NCBI GenBank assembly: GCA_016110215.1
Contig: JADWQD010000029.1
Location: 32,030 to 96,029 of the forward strand
DNA: 64,000 bases
Direction of reading: 5' to 3'
Origin: Capronia americana
Taxonomy: Eukaryota; Ascomycota; Eurotiomycetes; Chaetothyriales; Herpotrichiellaceae
Part shown: positions 54,966 through 64,000 of the stretch, in pieces
Numbering within the stretch: the stretch's first letter is position 1
Layout: the number at the start of each line of letters is the position of its first letter
Made by a program: the position numbers and the translations under genes
The notes under the pieces: model-generated
Told to the model about the DNA's origin: nothing
Database searches by the model: none
The model's input: only the letters and a program-made list of their open reading frames with translations

Positions 54966-56938
54966 GTTTGCTGGGTAATAGTGATCAGGTACTTCTGAGT
55001 GAAAGGAGCGACCGAAGTGATGTGACTGGAGAATGAACTAGGCACGACCTGCGCGCAAGAATTGAACGAGTGTGAGGAAGTGTGGGTATGCTTGTGCCGG
55101 GAGGATGGGCTGACAATGCCAATGCTATATACATCTCCATTTGACCTACTCGTAGTTGACAATGCGCGGATTGTTCATGCATTGGATTATCAGGGTGTCT
55201 GCGATACCCTATCCGCATTCGAGTGACTGGTGTTGGCAGACTCCCCCTGAGATGATACCGCCTGAGGCGCGACACTCGATGTTTCAGGTTTCGAAGTTCT
55301 TGATCTACATATCACCATTCGACAAGAATCGATCTGCATTTGCCCCTGCATGGTACATATCGTTGACAGCAAGGTCAGTGCTATCCCTTTGTTGGTCTGC
55401 GCAGTCGCATTGGTTGTCAAAAGGAGGTGTGATGACACAGTTGCTTGCCTGCCCCGGATTACGAGGTCGGGCGCCTAGGCGGGAAAAATCCATGGGACAG
55501 CTACGGAGTGTGGGACCGGACCTCTGCCCAGTTTAGCCAGGGCAGGTTAGGATAGCCGAGGCGGGTGTTGTGACGCACAAATCCAGCGTACTGTCAGTCA
55601 TCTCAGCCTCGCTGTTGGCGAAAGGCATATTAGCAACTGATCATAAGTTTGAGTGAGATTTTGTCAAGACTCTTTGCAAGAGGTTTCGCCTAAAGAGTCT
55701 GGGCCGACTGAGACAATCCAGCGTATTTGCGGGACTACGGTCTGAATCTATATCTTATTCTTGCCTACGGAGCTGATGCACGGCTGGTTCCTGAGCTTGG
55801 AACCGAAATCGTCGCCGCCTCAGGCACGAGTGTGGTGATCCCAGGTTCGCAGAAATCATAAGAAGCCGTACCAACCACGCAGCGGTCACGCCGCGAAAAA
55901 ACAACAGCTCCTGCGAAAGTGCAAGATCGGCTCGACATCCTCACCAGTGCTCCTGTAGACAACTCCAGGTTCCCTGCCGTTTGGTACAACTGCAGCGTAC
56001 CCACGCACCTGCAAAGATACAATTCATAGCTCCATTGTCAATAATCAAAAATCGAAGCGTGCGTTTTCGACTTCTTCAACTTTGCGTGGACGTCAAAGGC
56101 TTCTGGCGCAAGGTATTACAATTCTATCAGCAAGAGAGAGACTCACTGTGACTGCTTGTCAGTATTAAGGGCGCCCACCGGCAAGAGGCTTCAACACTGC
56201 TTGCTGCTCTGAAGATTCCGTACCTCGGAGTTGCATTCAAACTGTTATGCAGGAGAAGATTTCATTCGCAGCGGGTTCCAATTCCGGCCCTTCATTCCCG
56301 AAGTGCCTAGAAGCGACAGGCTCTGGCGGGACTAGTGGTGGAGATTCGCTTCGTGAACATCTGTGCCGTCAAGCTTACGAGCAACGGCCTTTTGCATATC
56401 AGCAGGGAGCCATTCAAACTCTCCGTTCGCCTTCTTGCCAGTTCTTTTTAGGCCTGTTCGCAACAAGCAAATATGCCAAACCAAGCTTGACATTCTATAT
56501 GCAGAAGACTTGGTCGATCGATGCTGCTGAGGAAGATGCCTTTGCAAACCCCTTGCGAAATCGATACGGCACCTTATCCTCATCTACGAGCTCGTAAGGT
56601 ACGTTTGAGAATGATGGCCATGCATATTTTACATGACTGATGTTCTTACCGACAACTATGCATGCCATGCATGTAAGATTCCGTGTCTTGGAGGTCAATG
56701 ACGATGTTCAAAGGACGCGCCTGATTGCTTCACGATCTGGGAAAAACAACATCAAACAAAGAGGCACTATCGTGTATTGAGATAGAGCAACACTGCGCAT
56801 GCCTTCAATATAATACAAAATTCACCTCATACTCAGATGCAAGTAACAGCCCCTGCCTGAGTGTCCTTCATCGCACATTGGACTCCCACCTCTTTATTCT
56901 GGTCGATTCGTGACGCTTCGACGCGTCGTCTCAAGCCT
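54966..56938. other. Divergent intergenic region of 2 kb
   Basis: Between the glycine-rich protein gene (minus) and the FHA kinase gene (plus). A minus-strand ATG frame at 56583-56332 (83 codons) is not recognisable. Otherwise no gene, repeat or RNA was recognised. Confidence 0.4.
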
Positions 56939-59146
56939 ATGGACAACGATATCATTGCATACCTGGTACCCCACGAGGGAAGCGGTTTCACACGGGCAAA
57001 TAATGTTGTCGGAAACCCCAAAAACCAGGCTCGGGTTTTGCCAGCTCACAGCACCAGCGCAGCCAACGTTCCCAGCCAACAAGATAGTGGTAGAAAGGAG
57101 CCCCCATTCGAACAGGATTGCCTCGTACTACGATTCAGTCACGGTGCTAGGAGTCCTGTCGGAGTGGTGATGGGAAGCAACCCCAGTGCCGACATCTTTG
57201 TTTCTGACGAAAGGGTCAGTGCCTTCCACCTCGCCTTCACCTTCGACAAGCAGCATAGGCTGATGGCGAGAGATCTGGGCTCAAGCGGTGGAACGAAAGT
57301 TACGTACAGTGGAGAGGTGGCATACCGCGTGTCGGACTCCAAGTGGCTGATGCGAGTACCCAGCATCTTGGGGCAAAAGCCACCGATTCTCAGCCTCACG
57401 AAGCAAATCCAGTTCGAGGTCGTTGTACCCCATTGCGATACCACACAACAAGACTACATCGACAAGGTGAAAAAATTTGGTGAGCGCACAACAGATCCTA
57501 GTCTTCAGCTGGAATCTCTCCGCCTCGCCAACGCAAAGGACACGCAGCTCCCTACCAAGGGAAAGACGCCGGTGAAAGGCTCCCTCGCCTCCCCGAAGCT
57601 CTGCCGAAAACAACTTGGTCAAGGCGGTTTTGGGATTGTGCACTACGAGTGGAACGCGGTGACTGGAGACGAATATGCCGTGAAAGAGCCTCGTCTAGAT
57701 CTGATCGAACGCAAAAGTTTCAATAGGAAGGATTGGGAAAACGAGGCAGCAATGATGGGGAAAATATCCCATGTAAGTACTGTACCTGGTGCTCCAACGT
57801 CCTCACGTTTGTCCATACTGATTAGCTTGCAACCTTAGAAACATATCGTACACTTCCGAGGCGCCACATGGCATCCTTTACCTAGGTTGGAATTCGAGTA
57901 CGTTCCAGGAGGCTCGCTCGAACAACATAGCAAGTTGTCAACTTTCCAAAGTACGCAAGTTCTCCGACAGTTATCATCGGCCCTGGAATATCTCCATACT
58001 CAACAACCCCCAATCGCGCATCGTGACGTTAAGCCTGCCAATATTCTAGTCGATTCAAAAGGGCCCAATGACATCTCTGTCAAGTTTGCAGACTTCGGCC
58101 TTTCTGAAGCGGCGGAGTGGATGGATTCAGAATGTGGTACAAAACTGTGGGCTGCTCCAGGGATCTTTGGTGAAGCGCATCGTCCATACGGTGTGAATGT
58201 CGACATCTGGTCTCTTGGGTTAGTCGTTGCTTCACGACGGTGTGAGCTTCCAAGCTACGACAAAGGTCAGCAATGGAAAGAAAGGGTACAGCAACATGTC
58301 AAGCGGCACAGCGAAGAACAAGGAAGCGATCTCCTCTCTTTCATCGCCAGTAGCATGCTTGTGGAGCAGGACCTGAGATTGTCGGCAAGTCGCTGCCATG
58401 TCAAAGCGCTCGAACTCGAGCGGAACTTCAACTCCCTCCAGCACCAAGAGTCGAACGATGAGACCAAAGATGATTCAGTCACCCAAGAACCATGCGTGCT
58501 CGTCGCTAGGTCCTCTGCGGAACCAAAGAACGCAGACTCTGACGCGTCCACAGTCCGTCCACATATTCAGTCTGTTTCTGCGCCTCGATCGGAGACCCGA
58601 ATTAGGGAATCGGTGGATTTTCTGAATCCAAGCCTCATCGGAAACCCGGGCTGTCACGAGGGTAGTCCGATCGGCTCTTTAGTTACTCCGACCGAGTCTG
58701 AGGGATGGCGGCGGTCAAGTGCTTCAGACTGTGAAACTGCGTCCAGCCATGTTCCGGGTACCACCTCCATGGCCTTGCCACAGTGCAGCACAACAGATGG
58801 ATTAATACAGAACTCCGAAGCAGTGAGTCTTACGGACAAGCATATCATTGAAGCTTCAGAAGACGGCTGCGGGCCGCCTCAGGTCGACGATCACCCTACA
58901 GAGCGGGATAGTATATCCTCGATTATTGGCCATCCTCATAGCGACGATGTCACTGAATCCAGGACAGAGGACCTGGGTCGGAAAGGGAAGAGAGCGCGAT
59001 CAGCGGATGCGAGCCCTTTGGTGTCGCCCACCAAATCTTCCACCCATCTGCATTCTGGGGCTCAACAACTTGCCGTCGATGGGGGCGTCTCTTCCAGCAG
59101 GGAATTGCACGGGCCAGATCCCAAACGGACCAAGAGGGGCGAATGA
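56939..59146 (+). CDS. FHA-domain serine/threonine protein kinase with long acidic/basic tail
   Basis: Two exons, 56939-57772 and 57839-59146, around a 66-nt intron, give 713 residues. The start is ATG 56939, because the frame further upstream offers only GTG. An FHA domain at about 60-150 has the usual core: GVVMGSNPSADIFVSD, then SAFHLAF and LGSSGGTKV. The kinase domain starts at GQGGFG (227-232), with the ATP-binding Lys in YAVKEP (Lys 249), HRDVKPAN (His 339 to Asn 346), DFGL (Asp 363) and VDIWSLG. The APE motif reads APG (384-386): the conserved Glu is replaced. The tail of nearly 270 residues is Ser-rich with basic patches (GRKGKRARSAD, PKRTKRGE) that could be nuclear signals. The FHA-plus-kinase layout recalls Rad53/Chk2, but the tail and motifs suggest a lineage-expanded group rather than the ortholog. 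Confidence 0.85.
57773..57838 (+). other. Intron of the FHA kinase gene
   Basis: 66-nt phase-0 GT-AG intron (GTAAGT donor, CTGAT branch, CTTAG acceptor). Splicing joins GKISH to KHIVHFRGATWH, the usual kinase sequence after helix C. Confidence 0.88.
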
Positions 59147-59651
59147 GGAAGCACCTGGCGTCAGGGTGATGGCGCGAAGAAGCTTCAAACCGGTGATTCT
59201 GCATCTAGAGGAGCTGGAGCTAGAGCTCTGAGGCTTCCACGAAAGGCATGTACATTGACACCCAAGCAACCTCTATAGTGTGATCGCACGGACAAAAGAG
59301 AATGCATGCACCTCCATCTGTAAGATTAATTGATCCGTTTGCGGCTGTGTGCACGGAAATCTAGGCCTGGAGTACCTGTACGTTCCTCATGTGTGACAGA
59401 GCGAGACTGGGCCAGGAATGTGCTGCAACCAGCCGACGATGTTGCAAGGGAGTGAAAGCGGTTCAGCCAACATGTTTTACACACGACAGGCCACCCCAAA
59501 CTCACATTCCTATGCAACATGAACAACAAAACTCCAGGCTCACCCTGACCTAACCCCCGGTGTCGTAAATTCCCACATCTTGAGCTCTTCGCCATTCGCC
59601 TTGCTAGAAGAAGGGGTGTTTTCCTATTTGTGTAGGCTGGCTGAGCACAAA
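59147..59651. other. Intergenic, tandem orientation
   Basis: About 500 bp between the FHA kinase stop and the next ATG. Presumed 3' UTR and promoter; nothing else seen. Confidence 0.5.
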
Positions 59652-61064
59652 ATGTCTCAAAAATTGGACGCTGAAGCCCAGGCTGCTCCAGCTTTGTCTG
59701 CCACAGAGCTCCTGGCGCTTGACGGAGAACAGTTCGCCGAGTTTATCAGCAGATACCGAAACCCTGATGGCCAATTCATCATCCCAGTAGATATACGGGA
59801 GCTCTCAAAGAGCCAAAAAGACGAGCTAAGAGAGAAAATGATGTCAGAAGGCTCCCGACACTCGGTGCATGGGTGTGTTTCTTGCTAATGAGCATTTCTG
59901 AGCAGGGCCGCGGAATCGCAGCTGCAGATGTCGACCCCTCTCCCTATTGGGGACCTTTTTGCACGTCTGGCGGCTGTAGCCGCTGAGCAAGACGGCTCTC
60001 AGTCCCCAGACAGAGACTTCCTACGACGACCGGCCAAGCTATTCGAATCGACATCCACTCTCACAGACGATGGCAACTGGGAGGACTGGGAAGCCTCGAT
60101 GCACCAGGGGCTCATCGAGAGTGGCGGTCGTCCCGTTTGCTCGGCCCAAGATCTGCCGCCCCTCCTCGAGTCGCCCACAGCAAACTACGAAGCGGTTCTG
60201 CCCTGGCTCACTAAACACCGAGGCTCTTACAACTGGGAGGGACAGATCGAGACGGTGTTGTCGAGGCAATTCTCGCGGTGGTGGGGATTTCGCAAATCTC
60301 AATATGCCAACCGCGGGATCGACGACAGCGAAGGAGTTTCTGCGTACTCCGAGGCAAGAAGAAACGACATGGAGCGAACAGGACAGCACAGGACAGTATC
60401 CGACCCTGATTTCGCGGAGCATATGAGGCGTCTATGGAAGTCTATACGAGTACACAGACAACAACCTGATGATCGAGGATTTCAGGCCTTCAGCAACGCC
60501 GTCAAGAGGCGTCTCGCCCCTCACCATTTCACTCGCCCTTTACGGCTGAAGAAGAACCCACATGAACAGGATACATGGACCAATTGGCTCGAATATATTA
60601 ACTTCGAACAATGGTGGTTGGAAAGGCTGACTGACGGTATGGAATCCATGATGGAGGAGCATTATCGCCAACCCTGGAAGAGGCTGCTCGATGCACGGGC
60701 CTGTTCGGAAAGAGAAGCAGACCTAGAGACGACCAACAAAGAGATCGACGACTTCATAAGAGACACGGAACGGTACAGAACGGCGGAGAGCGCCGTCTAC
60801 TTCCAAAAGCTTAGGGTTAAGTGGGCTGTCGAGGAGGCGCGTTCGATGAATACTGAAATATCAGAGCAACGCCAGACTGCGAAAGGCAACACAAACATTA
60901 ATATAAAAGGGAAGAAGAAGCGGCGTCGTGGCGATAACACTGAAATCACCCTTGAGCAACAAGAAGTACAAGCTGAACAAGTAGATAGTAACGGTATAAC
61001 TCAAGATGTACCGCTAGGTCCTCGAAGGAGTAAGCGATTAGCTAAGTTGAAGATAAAAAATTAA
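59652..61064 (+). CDS. Member of a multicopy subtelomere-type fungal family of unknown function
   Basis: Last gene before the telomere. Two exons, 59652-59842 and 59906-61064, around a 63-nt intron (GTCAGA donor, CTAAT branch, GAGCAG acceptor), give 449 residues. The first ATG is at 59652; a TTG at 59580 opens the frame further. The N-terminus is helical (ALSATELLALDGEQFAEFISRY, then LSKSQKDELREKMM). The middle has the pattern of a large family repeated in many plant-associated and saprobic ascomycetes: a WxxF+ block (WWGFRKSQYANRG), a YSEARRNDMER helix, HHFTRPLRLKKNPHEQD then TWTNWLEYINFEQWWLERL. The C-terminus is basic (GKKKRRRGD; RRSKRLAKLK), perhaps nuclear or nucleic-acid binding. The last 40 codons are unusually A+T-rich. 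Function unknown; family copies often sit near chromosome ends. Confidence 0.68.
59843..59905 (+). other. Intron of the last gene
   Basis: 63-nt GT-AG intron. A 33-nt alternative (donor at GTGTGT) also keeps the frame but is shorter than any other intron in the window, so the longer one is preferred. Confidence 0.6.
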
Positions 61065-61982
61065 GTATTACTAGAGTAGGGATAATAGATTATCAGGAAC
61101 GCCAAGATACTAACGCTCGCAGATAGATAAGTAGACACTTATAGGAGAGAAGTATCTTTCTCTTATACTTTAAGTCCTATAGTGACTAAATATCTAGGGT
61201 AACCTAATACTTAAATACTACTTTTATCTATATACTCTATCTCTCCTTATAGGCTATCCCTAATATATATATAATAGTTTAGCGATACTAAAATCTTAGC
61301 TAAATAGTACTATTAGAGAGAGGTCTATAGCCCCTAGAGGTTAGCCTAAAAAGAGTAAATATTCTAGTAATTTATATCTAGGACTTAGACCTCTTAGCTT
61401 ATATACTTATCTAGATAGTTAGCGCTATTATTTCTAATAAGTAGCTAGAGATATAATCCTACTTTCTAATTAGCTTATTAATAAAAAGTCCTATAGCTTA
61501 AAGTATAGTTAATAGCTATAATAACTTAATCTTATATTATTTAAATATTTATATTAAATATTTATTTTATATAGACTTAATACTATTCTATTCTAAAGAA
61601 CCTAACCTTATATTATTTAGATATTTAATATAGATATCTATCCTAAAGAACCCCCTAATATTATAGAATTATACTTAAAGCTATATAAGGCTAGCTAATC
61701 TTAGCGGCCCTATATACTAAGGTATATATTAAAATAAAGTTTAGGTTAGAGTAGCTTTATTAACTATATTTTTAAGATTTAAAATAATAAATATATTCTA
61801 AATACTATTTTACTACTTTTAAAGCTAATTATTTAATTAATATTATCTTTAATAAGATATAATATAGCTAAAATATCTTACTATTAAGATTCTATAATTT
61901 TAAAATAGTTAATCTATACTCTTAGTAATATTATATTTTTTCTCTTTTAATTTATTTTTATAAAGTCTATACTCTATATTTA

Positions 61983-62150
61983 TTTATTATCTTTTCTTTT
62001 TTAATTTATTTTTACTATTATATCTTTACTAAATACTCTTTATTATCTTTCCTCTTTTAATTTATCTTTATTATTATATCTTTACTAAATACTCTTTATT
62101 ATTTTTCCTTTTTTAATTTATCTTTATTACTATATCTTTATTAAATATTT
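61983..62150. repeat. Tandem repeat, three copies of a 56-nt unit
   Basis: Three successive units at 61983-62038, 62039-62094 and 62095-62150, each starting TTTATTAT and ending near TACTAAATACTC. A fourth, degenerate copy seems to precede them (about 61925-61982). Most differences between units are C/T changes. Confidence 0.78.
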
Positions 62151-62154
62151 ATTA

Positions 62155-62197
62155 TTAGAAATAAAGGTTAATAGTAATTAATTAAGAGATATATAGC
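62155..62197. repeat. Direct repeat, internal copy (43 nt)
   Basis: Matches 63881-63923 at 40 of 43 positions, and all three differences are A/G transitions. It begins TTAG and ends GAGATATATAGC. It follows the 56-nt tandem array almost directly. Confidence 0.75.
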
Positions 62198-63880
62198 TTA
62201 TCTATAGGTATATAGTAACTTAACTTAAAAGCTAGAGAGAGTTAAAGAGAAGATATATATAGCCCGCGCGCTATATATAAATAACCCTTAAGGTTTAAGT
62301 ATACTCCTATTTATAATAATTACCCCCCTCTCTAAATATATTATCCTTAATATATAACCGACTTTTAACCGGCTTATAACTAACTTATATAACTTTTATA
62401 GTCTTTATACTTATTATAGACTAGCTAAGTATATATAACTTAAGTAGTATACACCCTATTATACTATAGGTATTCACTAAATTTATAGCTCTATATATAT
62501 ATAATAGGCCCGCTCCTTATATATAACTCGCTAATATAGCTTAATATACGCCTATTATAGTATACGCCCTTTATATAATAAGTATTCGCTAAATTTATAG
62601 CTTTAGTTATAATCTATAAGTTTACTTATTATATATATCTTACTTACGCCTCTAGCCCTATTTAATATATATCTTCTAGTATATACTAAATTTATAGCCC
62701 TTTAGAGTATACTATAATAAGTATATACTAACTAAATTATAAGGCTTTATAAATATTAAATATCTTTAGTAGACTACCTAACTATATTATTATTTAAAGG
62801 GTTCTTAAAAAGCCTCTATATAGCGTTACTCGCCTATAACTTAAATATACTTCGCCTATAGTACCTTATAGAGTCTACTATATCTTAGTAACTAAGTACT
62901 ACTTTATAATATAGCCCTTCTATTTATACCGGAAATAAATTATATTCTCTATTAGTATATACTCTCTTATATACCTCTTATCGCCTCCTTATATAGAAGT
63001 TATATACTACTTACTTATAGCTCTTTATTCTTTAGTTATATTTAGTATTTATACTATACTTAGTTCTTATAGCCTTTATATAGCGGCCTATATCTATAGT
63101 TATATATAAATTATATACTTCTTATAAAGAACTACTATATATAGCTCTAATTCTAGATAGTTAAGAAGTACTTAGGCCTTTTATTCCTTATCTATAAGGA
63201 TAGAGATCTTATTCTTAAGCTCTTTTATTATTATTACTAGTATCTATACTAATAGACTACTCTATTATAGCTCTTTTAGCTTTAGAAATATAATTACTAT
63301 ATAATTTATAAGATTTTAAACTATATTTTATAAGGTATACTTAAATATATTTTATAAGATAGGCTATTTAGTACTAAGTCGGCTCTACTATTATAGAGTA
63401 TTCTCCTATAAGTATAACGCCGCGACTATAACTTATATATATTTATTATACTCTTTTACTGTACTAAAGTAGACCTTATAGCTAAGGAGAAAGTCTTATA
63501 ACTCCTTAAGTAAGGTGTCTTTATATAGTGATAGTAGAAAGGCGTAATAATATTATACTATAAGGTCTTATAAGGTAGGCCTCTTACTTATATTACTTAA
63601 GATATTAAAGATTCCGCTACTTACTAGCGACCCTTTTACTAGCTCTTACTCTATCTCTTTAATCTCTTAGAGCTATTAACGCTCGCGTAATATAGCCTAT
63701 AAGTATATATACCGCTACTTAATAGTCTTAGGCCCTTCGCCTTCTAATTCTAGCTCTCCGCTTACTTAAGTTAGTTATTATTAATTTAGTACTATTATAG
63801 CGGCGCGTTATATATAACTTAAGGGAGGTTTATTTAGAGGGAAGGAAGAGACCGGAGATAAGGGTTAGTTTTTAAGAATA

Positions 63881-63923
63881 TTAGGAATAAAGATTAATAG
63901 TAGTTAATTAAGAGATATATAGC
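63881..63923. repeat. Direct repeat, telomere-abutting copy (43 nt)
   Basis: Second copy of the repeat at 62155-62197. It ends one base before the first TTAGGG unit. Confidence 0.75.
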
Positions 63924-63924
63924 C

Positions 63925-64000
63925 TTAGGGTTAGGGTTAGGGTTAGGGTTAGGGTTAGGGTTAGGGTTAGGGTTAGGGTTAGGGTTAGGGTTAGGGTTAG
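63925..64000 (+). repeat. Telomere, (TTAGGG)n
   Basis: Twelve perfect TTAGGG units plus four bases, running to the end of the window. The G-rich strand reads outward on the + strand, so this is the right end of a chromosome. The array is probably cut by the assembly rather than complete. Confidence 0.99.

Larger units (their letters stand above)
61065..63924. repeat. RIP-type A+T-rich subtelomeric block
   Basis: 2.9 kb with no gene. The sequence is dominated by TA steps and is almost free of CpA and TpG after about 61125. CpA to TpA change is the known product of repeat-induced point mutation in Pezizomycotina. The boundary with the last gene is abrupt. It should be an old, heavily mutated repeat or subtelomeric element; I could not recognise what it was. 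Confidence 0.75.

Noticed and set aside
56332..56583. Minus-strand ATG frame of 83 codons upstream of the FHA kinase
   Set aside because: Basic, unrecognisable translation with no plausible neighbouring exon. Kept only as a possible small gene for transcript evidence to decide.
59843..59905. Alternative 33-nt intron (donor GTGTGT) in the last gene
   Set aside because: It keeps the frame but is shorter than the 45-66 nt range of all other introns in this window.

Overview
This is the right end of a chromosome of a filamentous ascomycete (Pezizomycotina). The + strand finishes in about twelve and a half uninterrupted TTAGGG repeats. Introns are short (about 45-66 nt) with GT..CTAAC/CTGAC..AG signals, and the gene content is typical: laccase, fungal delta-12 desaturase, Zn2Cys6 regulators, a fungal rvt reverse-transcriptase gene and an ISG12-like protein. 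A 2.9 kb block next to the telomere is almost pure A+T and nearly lacks CpA and TpG, the mark left by repeat-induced point mutation (RIP). I cannot place the species; Dothideomycetes or Eurotiomycetes seem most likely, with low confidence.

Left part (1-36 kb) holds mainly conserved cellular genes: Nup192, a regulator-like protein without a zinc cluster, a peroxisomal-type acyl-CoA/4-coumarate-CoA ligase, a DUF4188 protein, delta-12 fatty acid desaturase, the TRAPP-II subunit Trs130, a domesticated reverse transcriptase (rvt), a divergent ankyrin-type protein, a Kex2-site secreted protein, a SWIM-finger protein of the Sws1/Shu2/ZSWIM7 type and the proteasome lid subunit Rpn8. Middle part (36-54 kb) is accessory: a cytochrome P450, a laccase with an unusual N-terminal extension, then a putative catabolic group (Zn2Cys6 activator, ISG12-like membrane protein, MlrC-family metalloenzyme, divergently placed sugar-type MFS permease) and beside it a decayed SVOP-like transporter. 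Right part (54-61 kb) is subtelomeric: a small glycine-rich secreted protein, an FHA-domain protein kinase with an altered APE motif, and a protein of a multicopy fungal family of unknown function. Then come the RIP-type desert (61.1-63.9 kb), with a 56-nt tandem repeat and a 43-nt direct repeat whose second copy abuts the telomere, and the telomere itself.

Gene models were spliced by hand. Each was accepted only where the junctions keep the frame and restore family-like sequence, and starts were placed on ATG. Several open frames begin upstream at GTG or TTG and were trimmed. No tRNA, rRNA or CRISPR array was recognised. The most interesting items are the rvt gene, the telomere-abutting direct repeat inside the RIP block, the GC-AG intron of the ISG12-like gene, the transporter pseudogene next to the MlrC/permease group, and the subtelomeric FHA kinase.
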